From positions 195,988 through 259,987 of the forward strand of contig JBGCDH010000032.1 in assembly GCA_045105235.1 (NCBI GenBank): DNA of 64,000 nt. The letters run 5' to 3'. Under the pieces are notes generated by a model. That model searched no databases, had not been told where the DNA came from, and was given only the letters and a program-made list of their open reading frames with translations. Origin of the DNA: GCA-2684655 sp045105235. Lineage in GTDB: Bacteria; Planctomycetota; UBA1135; UBA2386. Within the stretch, counting starts at the first letter, position 1; every line of letters starts with the position of its first letter. The position numbers and the translations under genes were made by a program. Of the stretch, positions 35,705-44,697 are shown in pieces.

Positions 35705-35815
35705 CTGGTGCTTCTGCGGGAAGATGGCCGGCTGGATGCCGGTCTCAGCGAGGCGGAGCATTCTGACGCCTTTGCGTCGGTCTGCCTAGCTGTCTGGCCA
35801 ACCCGTTGTTTCCTG

Positions 35816-37150
35816 ATGATTTTCGCCCGATCCCTTCCGCCGACGCTCTGTGCGTTCGGATTCCTGCTTGCCGCCAGCTGCAGCTCTAGCTCGGCGATCG
35901 AACGGAGCCGCGAGTTTGCCCGCTTGGCGGACTACCAGCACGCCTACGAAGTCCTGGACTCGGCCCGTAGCGAGTACATCCAGCAAGGCGACACGGTTCC
36001 CGAGCGGCTTGCGCAAGAGCACGAAAAAATGCGCCGGCGCGCGCTTCTCGATCGTGCCCGCAGCCGCATTTTTGGCGAAGACGAGGACGGCGCCCTGCGC
36101 GACCTCGACCGACTCGCCGTGGTGGATCCCAACTACCCCGAGCTGGATACGCTGCGGAATATGGCCCTGCGTAAAAAGGCCAAGCGGATCGTCCGCCGTT
36201 CGGACGAACTGTTGCGCGCAGAGAACTTCGCCGACGCCATGAAGGGCTACCTCGAAAGCCAGCGCCTGGTGCCGGGCTTCAAGCTGGCGGACAAAGGCAT
36301 TGCCTTGGTCGAGCAGCGGCTCGCTCGGATGGGAGCGCGCGCCCAAAAGCAGTTCTTGCAGGCCGTGCGCAAGGTGCCGGAGTTCCGCCATATCGAGGTC
36401 GCCTGGCACGCCAACTCCGTGATCCGTCACTCGCCGGATCCAACGGACGAGCAGCGCGAAGAGGCGCAGCGCCTGCAGCAGCGAGCCCGGCACGAGAGTG
36501 CGCTCGACATGATGCGTCGCGGCGAGGCCTGTGAGCGCGCCGACAAGTTTGGCGCGGCGCTCGTGCACTTCCGCGAGGCCAAGAGCGTGGACGAGGAGCT
36601 CGAGGGCATCGACGAATCGATCAAGCGAATGGAGGCCGAGCTCGTGGCGCTAGGCCTGCTCGAAAAGGCCCAGCTGTTGATCCGCAGCGAAGAGTTTGAC
36701 GCGGCCGACGAGGTGCTCAAGGAGGCTCTCGAGGTGTCGACTCTGTCGCGCGGGATGATCAGCGAAGTGATGATCCAGACGCGCAAGCGGCGTGGTGACC
36801 AGGCCTACCGGATGGCGCGCGACCTGGAGGTCATGGGGCGCAAGGATGAGGCTCTGGCCGCATTCCGCGCGCTGATGGAAAAGTGGCCGGCTGGCGTCGA
36901 GGACGAGAAGGCGCGTGCGGCAAGTCTCGAAGTCGACGTCGAGGGCGCGAAGGAGGAGTGGCGCCTCGCGGAGGAGGCCGAGGCCGCCGGCAAGCTCGAA
37001 GAGGCCCTCGACCACTTCGTCAACGCAGAGCGCTTCTTTGCGTCCTGGCGCGATGGTGAAGTGCAGATTGAGCGCCTGAAAAAGGCGATCGCGGCGGCCC
37101 AGACTGCGAGCGAAGCCGAAGCTGGCGCGGCCGGTGGTGGTTCGAACTAG
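35816..37150 (+). CDS. TPR-repeat lipoprotein
   Basis: 444 aa. Lipobox LLAASC (about residue 22) follows a signal sequence starting MIFARSLPPTL; ATG 35816 is preferred to an upstream 35708 start that overlaps the divergent gene. The mature protein is almost all helical with TPR-like pairs (ALRDLDRLAVVDPNYPELDT, AEELLRAENFADAMKGYLES-type, AADEVLKEALEVSTLSRGM). No enzyme motif. It may act in outer membrane or protein complex assembly (BamD-like role is inference). A sensor kinase gene follows after 132 bases that hold an 18-bp tandem repeat. Confidence 0.8.
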   Translation: MIFARSLPPTLCAFGFLLAASCSSSSAIERSREFARLADYQHAYEVLDSARSEYIQQGDTVPERLAQEHEKMRRRALLDRARSRIFGEDEDGALRDLDRLAVVDPNYPELDTLRNMALRKKAKRIVRRSDELLRAENFADAMKGYLESQRLVPGFKLADKGIALVEQRLARMGARAQKQFLQAVRKVPEFRHIEVAWHANSVIRHSPDPTDEQREEAQRLQQRARHESALDMMRRGEACERADKFGAALVHFREAKSVDEELEGIDESIKRMEAELVALGLLEKAQLLIRSEEFDAADEVLKEALEVSTLSRGMISEVMIQTRKRRGDQAYRMARDLEVMGRKDEALAAFRALMEKWPAGVEDEKARAASLEVDVEGAKEEWRLAEEAEAAGKLEEALDHFVNAERFFASWRDGEVQIERLKKAIAAAQTASEAEAGAAGGGSN

Positions 37151-37164
37151 CGATTGGGCCGGGC

Positions 37165-37245
37165 GCAAACGAACACAGCGCCGCAAACGAACACCGCGCC
37201 GCAAACGAACACCGCGCCGCAAACAAGCACCGCGCCGCAAACGAA
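37165..37245. repeat. 18-bp tandem repeat, 4.5 units
   Basis: Units start at 37165, 37183, 37201 and 37219, each about GCAAACGAACACCGCGCC, with a partial fifth at 37237. Differences between units are single substitutions. The repeat lies between the TPR lipoprotein stop (37150) and the sensor kinase GTG start (37283). If the kinase started further upstream (TTG near 37154) it would encode a Thr/Ala/Pro/Gln-rich six-residue repeat; that start is judged unlikely. Confidence 0.9.
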
Positions 37246-37282
37246 ATGTGCCGGCCGATCGCCGGCCGGGCATAATCGCGCT

Positions 37283-39151
37283 GTGCACGCCCTGTCCCTG
37301 GCAAGCCGGTTTCTGATCACCCTGGTGGTGTCGGCGGTCTTGCCTCTGCTGCTCTACGGCTGGTTCTCGCTGCGCGGCATGCGGGATCAGATTGATGAGC
37401 AGGTTGTGCGCGTGTTCCTGCCGCAGCTGGCGCAGGACTATGCGCAAAAGATCGAGACGCGGCTCGAGCGCGCCGATCAAGCATGCGCCGTCATCCGGGA
37501 GATCGCACGCCGCGCGCTCAACGAGCCGGATTCGATCGATGCGTTCGCCGAGCAGGTCGAGTTCGTGCCCAACCTGCTGAGCGAGTTTGTCGACCTGCTG
37601 ATGCTGGCCAACGCCGACGGCGACATTGTGTTCTGGCAGGACGGCCACCACCTGGACCCAAGCGCCCACGAACGGCGCGCGGCTCTGATCCCGAGCAACG
37701 TCGGCGAGGCGGAGTGGTTTGCCCTGGCGCAGCGTGAGCGCGGCATGCACCTGCTGCCGTGGCGGCGTTCGCCCTATCTGCACCGCGGGGTCGCCTTTCG
37801 TTCGATGGATCCCGGCAGCTACCACCTGGGACTGGTGATGGATGTGCCGTGCCGCGACGGCCGCACGGGGGCGCTATTTGCTCTGCTGCGCTGGTCCGAA
37901 GTGCAGGCGGTCATCGACGAAGCCCAGCTGGTTTTGACCGACGAAGCCCGGCTGCCATCTGCGGAGGTGTTCCTGTTGGGGCGCTCAGGCACAGTCCAGG
38001 CGCACACGGACCGAGCGTTCTATGGCTTGCCGCTCGAGCCGGCTGCGCTCGCGGTGCGGCTGGCGTCGGCCAGTGAGTTCGGCCGCTGCGCGTCGAACTG
38101 GCGCGACGGCGCCCGCTGGCGCGTCGGCTACGCGCCGGGCGGCGGCGGCGGCGCCCGTTCGTTCGTGCTTGGCGTGGCGGTGCCCGAGGCGGAGCTGTTC
38201 GCCGCCAGCAACGCTTTTGAACGCGTGCTGATCGTTGCGATTCTGGTCTCGGTGCTCGTGCTGGTTGTCTGGTCGCTGCTCGCGTCGCGCACGATTGTCG
38301 CGCCGGTGAAGGCGTTGGTTGCGGCAACGAGGCGGGTGGCGCGCGGCGATCTCGACGTGCACGTTTCCGAACGCGGCGGACCGGAGCTCGGCGAACTCGC
38401 TGCCGCGTTCAACCAAATGGCGTCCGAGCTGCAGGTCGGCCGAGAGCGCCTTGCGCATGCCGAGCGCGACCAGGCTTGGGCGGAGATGGCGCGGCAGGTT
38501 GCGCACGAGGTCAAGAATCCGCTGCAGCCCATGCGGATGACGGCGCAGCTGCTGCAGCGGGCGCGCAACGAGCAGGATCCCCGGGCCGAGCAGGTCGCCG
38601 ACCGGCTCGCGCGCACCGTGCTAGAGCAAACCGAAGCGCTCGATCGCATCGCGAGCGACTTCCGTTCGTTTGCCGGGGTCGCGCCTGCTCAAAAAGAGGT
38701 CGTCGTCGTCGACGATTGGCTGGCGGAGCTGGGGGAGCGCACCGAAGAGCTCTTTGGTGGCCGGCCGTTGACGCTTTCGTTTGAGCCGGGGGCCGTTGGC
38801 GGGCGCTTTGCGATCGACCAGGCTTCGATGGCGCGCGTCTTCGTCAACCTCGTGCAAAACGCCATCGAGGCGGCGCCTCGACCGGTGCGCGTCCAGCTCC
38901 AGTCGCAAATGGTCGGCGAACGGATCTTGATCCGGGTGCGCGACGATGGTCCCGGTATCTCCGCTGAGGTCCGTGACAAGCTGTTCGATCCCTACTTCAC
39001 GACCAAGTCGTCGGGCACCGGGCTCGGCCTAGCGATTTGCCGGCGACTCTTGGAGGCGCACGGTGGCAGCATCCGGCTGCGCGCGACCAGCCCTGGCGAG
39101 ACTGTGTTTGAGCTGGAACTGCCGGCTGCGGTGCTGCCGGAGCCTTGTTGA
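37283..39151 (+). CDS. NtrY-like sensor histidine kinase
   Basis: About 622 aa from GTG 37283. Membrane helix at 10-30 (ITLVVSAVLPLLLYGWF), a periplasmic sensor of about 280 residues (dCache-like), second helix (VLIVAILVSVLVLVVWSLLA), HAMP (ASRTIVAPVKALVAATRRVA), then HisKA with the phospho-acceptor His in MARQVAHEVKNPLQPMRM (about 407). ATPase boxes: N-box FVNLVQNAIEAAP, G1 DDGPGIS, F-box LFDPYFTTKSSGTG, G2 GTGLGLAICRRLLEAHGG. No response regulator in the flanking genes. Signal sensed unknown. The frame extends upstream through the tandem repeat. Confidence 0.93.
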   Translation: MHALSLASRFLITLVVSAVLPLLLYGWFSLRGMRDQIDEQVVRVFLPQLAQDYAQKIETRLERADQACAVIREIARRALNEPDSIDAFAEQVEFVPNLLSEFVDLLMLANADGDIVFWQDGHHLDPSAHERRAALIPSNVGEAEWFALAQRERGMHLLPWRRSPYLHRGVAFRSMDPGSYHLGLVMDVPCRDGRTGALFALLRWSEVQAVIDEAQLVLTDEARLPSAEVFLLGRSGTVQAHTDRAFYGLPLEPAALAVRLASASEFGRCASNWRDGARWRVGYAPGGGGGARSFVLGVAVPEAELFAASNAFERVLIVAILVSVLVLVVWSLLASRTIVAPVKALVAATRRVARGDLDVHVSERGGPELGELAAAFNQMASELQVGRERLAHAERDQAWAEMARQVAHEVKNPLQPMRMTAQLLQRARNEQDPRAEQVADRLARTVLEQTEALDRIASDFRSFAGVAPAQKEVVVVDDWLAELGERTEELFGGRPLTLSFEPGAVGGRFAIDQASMARVFVNLVQNAIEAAPRPVRVQLQSQMVGERILIRVRDDGPGISAEVRDKLFDPYFTTKSSGTGLGLAICRRLLEAHGGSIRLRATSPGETVFELELPAAVLPEPC

Positions 39152-39419
39152 GCAGACCGCATCCAGTCCGGCGAGCCCGAGCGCATAGGCCCAGGAAGGG
39201 GAATTCCCCGAAAATACGGCTGCGGCGGGGCGCATGCGCCAGCCGGGCGCGCATCCGCTTGTGCGCGGTCTGCGATCTCTTTCCCGGTCCCCGCCGCTTC
39301 GACATTCCGCGACCCGGACCGGCCACTTCTAGCGGGCGCTTGCCCTTCGCCGCTCCCACGCTCTCCATGCCCGCCGCCGAAACGCGATTCTCGCGGACAG
39401 GCTGCGGTCCCTCCTCACC

Positions 39420-42400
39420 ATGCAGAACCGAGCCGTTCTTGTTCTCGTGCTCGTCGTTGCCGCCGCAGTCCTGATTGGGATTCTCGGTTTCGGCGGCGAC
39501 GTTGGCGCTCCTCAGCTTCCGGGCGCCCCCGGCGTAGACGCGTCGGACGCCGCCGGCATTGCGACGGCATCCGCCAGCGAGTCGGACGGCGCAGCAGCGC
39601 CTGCCGGCGCCAATCTCGAGCGGGAGGACGTCGCCGCGGCCGGGCTCGCCGCCAGCACGGGGGTGCGGGGCATCGTCGTCGACGGCAAGACGGGGCAGCC
39701 TTTGGGCGGCATCCGCGTCGTGGCGGTGAAAGATCAGCCTTCGCTGGCGCCGCTCGTCGATCGCTTTCGCGGGATGTTCCAGCAGGGCATGTTCGTCGAT
39801 ACGCGCGCGGAGCGGCGGGAACTCGCACGCACCGTCAGCAATCCCGATGGCTCCTTCGAGCTGCTGGGCGTCAAGCCGGGGCGCGTTTGGCTCGACGGCG
39901 TCAGCGATGGTTGGTTTGTGCGCACGCCGGCAGCGGCCCGCGTGGCCAAAGGCCAGATCGTCGAGGGCATTGAGCTGCGCGCGTCGCCCGGCGGGCGACT
40001 GCGCGGCATCGTGCTGGGGGCCGACGGCGGTCCGGTAGCTGGCGCCGACGTCAGCGTGCGACCCGGCCTCAACGCATTCCTCGGCCAGATCACCGACCGC
40101 CAGTATCGCTGGCTCAACACGGTCGCCGACAAGAATGGTCGCTTCGACATCCCCGGCGTGCCGGCCGGCCAGGGCTACACCGTGTCGGCTTCGGGCGAGT
40201 CGATCGCCCTCGAAGAAGTGCACGGGGTTGCCGTTGCGACCGGCCAGGTGACGACGCTGACCGTGCAGGGGCATCGAGGCGCCTTGGTTGCAGGGACCGT
40301 CTACGGGGTCGATGGCGAGCCGTTCGCCGGTGCCAGCGTCGCGATGATCTACCTCGACATCAGCCGCGTTTTGTTCTCGGCAGACGGCCGCACCGAGCCG
40401 CTCGTCACCGACGAACAGGGCCGCTTCCGCATCGAGCACGTCGGCTCTGGGCGGGTCGCGTTTGTCGCGGCCGGCGAGGGGCTGGCGCCAAGCAATATCG
40501 TGGACCTCGCGGTTGTGGATGACGGTATCTACGACGATCTGGAGCTGCAGCTCGGGGACGGCGCGGCCGTCGCGGGGCGTGTCGTCGATGACCAAGACAA
40601 CCCGGTGGTCGGTGCGGTCGTGGCGGTGCGCCCATTCGAGCGCCCCAACGATCCGCAGTTCCTCAAGATGATGCTGAAGATCCGCCGCGTCGAGACGACG
40701 ACCGACGCAGACGGCCGCTTCGTCGCCAAGGGGCTTACCGGCGATCGCCTGCGCATCGAAGCCAGCAAGGCCGGCTACACGACGGCGATCGTCTCTGGCG
40801 TCGAGTTGACCGATCCCGACATTGTCGTGCGCGTGCAGCGCGGCGTCACGATTCGCGGCCGGGTTGTGCTCGGCAGTGACGATCCCCAGCCGGTGACGCG
40901 CTTCCGCATCGAAACGCGCACGCGCGAAGTGCCCAAGGACAAGGAAGGCAATGTGATCGCCATCGCCATCGGCGCGAGCGAGCCGCGCGGGCAGCGCCGT
41001 CGCGGCGGGCCGCCGTGGCGGCGGAACCGCGGCAAGCGCACCCGTCAGCTGCCCGAGGGCATGCGCTCCGAGGACCGCAGCATGGGCGGCAGTTGGCGCG
41101 AACTGCAGTCGGATGACGGCACCTTTGAGCTGACCGGGATCCCTCCGGGTCGCGTGCGATTGCGGCTGCGCGCCGACGGCTTCTTGCCACCGGAGAACCA
41201 GACCTTCGATTTCGAGCCTGGCTCGGTCAACGAGGACATCGTCTTTGTTTGTGGTGCGGGCGTGCCGGTTTCGGGTCGTGTGGTGGACGCCAGTGGTGCG
41301 CCGGTCAGCGATGCGCAGGTCACCGCCTACAAGAAGAAGGGCGAGGGCGAGAGCGAGCGCGGCCGCGGCCCGTTCAATTTCAAGATCGATCAGGAAGACT
41401 TCGACTTCCTGGCGCTGTCCACCAACCAGCGCGCCGCGCTGACGAGAAGCGACGGTTCGTTCACGGTGCCCGCACTCGCGTCCGGCGAATACCGGTTTAC
41501 GGCGCGGCACCCGGACATGGCCAAGGCCTCTGCGACGAAGGTGATGATCGCCGAAAACACACCGCCGCCGCTCGTCGAAATCGTCATCGACGCCGGCGGC
41601 GCGGTCGAAGGCTCCGTGACCGGGCTCGGCATGCGGCCGCTTGCCGACGCGCTGATGGTGGCCTTTAGCCTGCAAGCCGGCTCGATGCGCAGCGGTACGA
41701 CCGACGCGCGCGGCTACTACCGAATCGATGGATTGCCACCCGGCCAGTACGCTGTCGTCAAGTCACGCCTCGACGAGCGCGCCGACAACATCGGGCTCGA
41801 GCTGATGAGCAACATGCGGCTCAAGACCGTCACCGTGCGGCGCGGCAAGACCGCGCGGCTCGACGTGCACGACGAGGGCGAAGAAGGCGTGCGCGTGTTC
41901 GGCACCGTGCGCGAAAACGGCGAACCCGTGCCGCGCGCCCTGATCACGCTGCTCGGCAGCGATCGCCAGGGATTGCTCGGCATGGGCGTGCGCGCCAACG
42001 CCGCCGACCTCGAGGGGCGCTACCAGCTCGTCGGCATCGCGCCGGGCGATTATGTCATGCAGGTGACGCGCTTTCAGGGGCAGCCGGTGCAGACCACGTT
42101 CGAGATCACGGTGCCGGACGAAGTGCGCGAATACGCGTTCGACATCTCCCTGCCGACGAGTGAGCTGAGCGGCCGCGTGCTCGACTCCAGCGGCAATCCG
42201 GTTGCGGGCATAGGCGTCAGCCTCGGCAGCGACGAAAGCGGCCTCAGTGGTGCGGGCGGACTCGTTGGCATGATTGCGCAAAACGGCTTGAGCCGCGCAC
42301 GAACCGACGACAACGGTGAGTTCACGATGAAGTCGGTTGCGGCTGGCACCTACCGGCTGACCGCCGGAGCCCGCGCCGCTGGCAGGGAGCGCCGCAGCCG

Positions 42401-43154
42401 CCGGCGCGGCGGCGAGGACGAGCCGCGCTATGGCGAAGCCAGCCTGGACGGCGTGTTCGTCGACGGTGTCCGCAACGTGGGCGATCTGGTCGTGACGGTG
42501 CCGCTCGCCGGCAGCATTGCCGGCACAGTGCTCGATGGCTCGGGGGCACCGGTTTCGGGCGCCGAGATCGTCTTTGATCGCACGGATCAAAAGAAGCGTC
42601 GTCGCGGCGGCGGCAATCCACTGCTCGATCTGTTTGGCTCGCAGCAGCCCATCCGAACCGGCGAAGATGGTGCCTTCGCCATCGAAGGGCTCACGCCCGG
42701 CACCTACGCGATCCGGGTGGAGAGTGACGCTCTCGAGGCCGGCAAGGCTGACGACGTTGTGGTCTACGAAGGCGCGGCAACCGACGTGCAGCTGCAGGTT
42801 GTGCAGGGTGCGACGCTGCGCGTGCGCGCCGTCAACGTGGCCAAGGAGAGCATTCCGTTTGGCAACTTCTCGCTGCTCGACGGCAAGGGCAAGCCGGTGG
42901 TCAGTCGGGTGTCGACGCTCAGCGTGATGAAGCGGCTGATGGGCCGCCGCGACGAAGTCGAAGACTCTGGCTGGTACACGTTTGGTAGCGTGCCGCCGGA
43001 TACCTACACGTTGATCCTGCGCGAGAAGGGGCAGCCCGAAGTGCGCTTGACGCGCACCATCCGTGACGGCGAGACGGTGGAGTGGGACATCGATGTGGGC
43101 GCGGAGCTGGCGGCTCGCGGCAGCGCCGCAGGCCAAGGAGCGGGGGGCAAATGA
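39420..43154 (+). CDS. 1244-residue exported protein with multiple carboxypeptidase-regulatory-like repeats
   Basis: Membrane segment at the N-terminus (MQNRAVLVLVLVVAAAVLIG) probably anchors it in the inner membrane; a short Ala-rich linker follows. The rest is about a dozen beta modules of the CarboxypepD_reg/SpaA type; typical boundaries are GIVVDGKTGQPLGGIRVVAV, DNGEFTMKSVAAGTYRLTA and DGAFAIEGLTPGTYAIRVE. Arg-rich insertions (RRRGGPPWRRNRGKR near residue 525 and RERRSRRRGGED near 990) are conspicuous and unusual. No catalytic residues found. Its last bases form an ATGA overlap with the esterase gene, so the two are made together. Role unknown; an adhesive or scaffold surface protein is plausible. 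Confidence 0.85.
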   Translation: MQNRAVLVLVLVVAAAVLIGILGFGGDVGAPQLPGAPGVDASDAAGIATASASESDGAAAPAGANLEREDVAAAGLAASTGVRGIVVDGKTGQPLGGIRVVAVKDQPSLAPLVDRFRGMFQQGMFVDTRAERRELARTVSNPDGSFELLGVKPGRVWLDGVSDGWFVRTPAAARVAKGQIVEGIELRASPGGRLRGIVLGADGGPVAGADVSVRPGLNAFLGQITDRQYRWLNTVADKNGRFDIPGVPAGQGYTVSASGESIALEEVHGVAVATGQVTTLTVQGHRGALVAGTVYGVDGEPFAGASVAMIYLDISRVLFSADGRTEPLVTDEQGRFRIEHVGSGRVAFVAAGEGLAPSNIVDLAVVDDGIYDDLELQLGDGAAVAGRVVDDQDNPVVGAVVAVRPFERPNDPQFLKMMLKIRRVETTTDADGRFVAKGLTGDRLRIEASKAGYTTAIVSGVELTDPDIVVRVQRGVTIRGRVVLGSDDPQPVTRFRIETRTREVPKDKEGNVIAIAIGASEPRGQRRRGGPPWRRNRGKRTRQLPEGMRSEDRSMGGSWRELQSDDGTFELTGIPPGRVRLRLRADGFLPPENQTFDFEPGSVNEDIVFVCGAGVPVSGRVVDASGAPVSDAQVTAYKKKGEGESERGRGPFNFKIDQEDFDFLALSTNQRAALTRSDGSFTVPALASGEYRFTARHPDMAKASATKVMIAENTPPPLVEIVIDAGGAVEGSVTGLGMRPLADALMVAFSLQAGSMRSGTTDARGYYRIDGLPPGQYAVVKSRLDERADNIGLELMSNMRLKTVTVRRGKTARLDVHDEGEEGVRVFGTVRENGEPVPRALITLLGSDRQGLLGMGVRANAADLEGRYQLVGIAPGDYVMQVTRFQGQPVQTTFEITVPDEVREYAFDISLPTSELSGRVLDSSGNPVAGIGVSLGSDESGLSGAGGLVGMIAQNGLSRARTDDNGEFTMKSVAAGTYRLTAGARAAGRERRSRRRGGEDEPRYGEASLDGVFVDGVRNVGDLVVTVPLAGSIAGTVLDGSGAPVSGAEIVFDRTDQKKRRRGGGNPLLDLFGSQQPIRTGEDGAFAIEGLTPGTYAIRVESDALEAGKADDVVVYEGAATDVQLQVVQGATLRVRAVNVAKESIPFGNFSLLDGKGKPVVSRVSTLSVMKRLMGRRDEVEDSGWYTFGSVPPDTYTLILREKGQPEVRLTRTIRDGETVEWDIDVGAELAARGSAAGQGAGGK

Positions 43155-44608
43155 GCGCCGTTTCGAAGGCGTGGCGGGGCACGGTTGTCGCCGTTCTCAT
43201 GCTGGCGGGTATTGCGGCCCAGGCTGGCCGCCACGAGCTCGGGTTGCGCTTGCGCGCCTACGAGCGCCTGCTCGCCAAGACCGAGGACGCGTCACGTCGC
43301 GACGCGGCGTTCGGTGAGTTTGAGCGCGCCGTGCAGGCGTTCTTCCGCTTGGACATGAAGACGGTCGCGGCGCGTATTGACGCGGCCGATCGCTCGCTGC
43401 TCGGCGGCGAGTTTGCGCCGGCGAAGCTCTGGGCGCGCAGCGTGCAGCTAGGGCTGCGGGCGCGGCTGGTCGACGGGGCGAAGGCGACGCTACCGTTCAA
43501 GTTGACGCAGTTCTTTCGTCCCGAAGATGAGCGCGCCGAAGTGTTCGAGCCAGACGGCGTCGTGCTGTCGGTGTGGCTGCACGAAGGCGCGGACGAGCAG
43601 CGGTTCGACGTTGCGGAGCTGCCGTTCGAAGCAGAGCTGAAGCTGGCGGGTGCGCCGGCCGGCGATCATGCGCTGCGCTGGCGCCTGCAGACGGAGGACG
43701 GCAAGGCTCTCTACGAGCGCGTGCAAGGCCTCTCGGTCGTAGCCAATCGAGATGCGCGCTTTGCAGCGATCGAGCGCGCCGCGAAGGCCGCCAAGGCGGC
43801 TGTCAAATCGACGATCGAAAGTGAGTCGCTGGTCTTCGTCAGCAATTTGCTGCGCGTGATGAAGCGCCGCACGCCGCACGAGACCCTGCTGCCGGGGAGC
43901 GAGCTGCTGGCGGAGGCCGAACGGCTTGCGGCGGCGTGCGCAAGCGAGCAGCAGGTCTACCAGGTGGCGCGTGCCGGCTCGTTCCATTTGCGTGTCCCGG
44001 TTGGTCGCGGTGCTCTGCCGACGCGACTGTTCGCGCCGCCCCTGCCCGCGTCGATCTCGTCGTTGAAAGCCGCCGAGCAGGCCGGCGAACGGCGGCCGCT
44101 GGTCGTCGCGCTGCACGGCGCCGGTGGCAGCGAGAACCTGTTCTTCGACGGCTACGGCGACGGCATGGCGGTCGCAATGTGCCGCGAGCGCGGCTGGTAC
44201 TGCGCCTCGCCGCGCAACGGCATGGGCGGTGTCGATGTGGTCGGACTGATCGACGCGCTGGTGGCGCGCTATCCGATTGACACCGACCGCGTCTTCGTCG
44301 TCGGCCATTCGATGGGGGCTGCGGCCGCTATGGGCAGCGTCGCGCGGACGCCCGGGCGGTTTCGCGCCGTGGCTCCGGTTTCGGGCGGCGGCCGCGTGCG
44401 CCGCAGCGACGCGTTTGCCAAGGTGCCGTTCTTTGTCGCGGCGGGCGGCCGTGATTTCGGTCGCGCCGGCTCCCTGCGTTTGCGCAAGGCCATGGAGTCT
44501 GCAGGTGCCAAAGTAGAGTGGCGGGACTACCCGGCTGCCGAGCACTTTGGCGTCATGCAGCTGTCGCTACCCGACGTATTCGCGTTCTTCGACAAGCACG
44601 CGCGCTAA
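43151..44608 (+). CDS. Exported alpha/beta-hydrolase esterase, coupled to the 1244-residue protein
   Basis: 485 aa. Starts at ATG 43151, overlapping the upstream stop as ATGA. Signal peptide (VAVLMLAGIAAQAG). The first 270 residues are helical/beta without recognised domain; the C-terminal 200 residues are an alpha/beta-hydrolase: oxyanion stretch VVALHGAGGSENLF, nucleophile elbow VVGHSMGAAAAMG (Ser about 400), and late His in AAEHFG. The layout matches esterase/PHB-depolymerase-like proteins. Substrate unknown. Confidence 0.88.
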   Translation: MSAVSKAWRGTVVAVLMLAGIAAQAGRHELGLRLRAYERLLAKTEDASRRDAAFGEFERAVQAFFRLDMKTVAARIDAADRSLLGGEFAPAKLWARSVQLGLRARLVDGAKATLPFKLTQFFRPEDERAEVFEPDGVVLSVWLHEGADEQRFDVAELPFEAELKLAGAPAGDHALRWRLQTEDGKALYERVQGLSVVANRDARFAAIERAAKAAKAAVKSTIESESLVFVSNLLRVMKRRTPHETLLPGSELLAEAERLAAACASEQQVYQVARAGSFHLRVPVGRGALPTRLFAPPLPASISSLKAAEQAGERRPLVVALHGAGGSENLFFDGYGDGMAVAMCRERGWYCASPRNGMGGVDVVGLIDALVARYPIDTDRVFVVGHSMGAAAAMGSVARTPGRFRAVAPVSGGGRVRRSDAFAKVPFFVAAGGRDFGRAGSLRLRKAMESAGAKVEWRDYPAAEHFGVMQLSLPDVFAFFDKHAR

Positions 44609-44697
44609 AACTCGCTCGACCGTCTGCTTGACCGAAAGCTGGCGGCGAGACGTGAGGGGATCCTGGACGGCTGCCGCTCGTTGGCGACAATTGCGCC

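Noticed and set aside
38997..41675. Long leftward open frame (about 890 codons) antisense to the 1244-residue protein
   Set aside because: High-GC shadow frame of the sense gene; product is rich in Arg/His/Ala without domains, and the opposite strand encodes clear repeats.
41763..43136. Leftward open frame of about 457 codons
   Set aside because: Antisense shadow of the same gene; no protein-like features.
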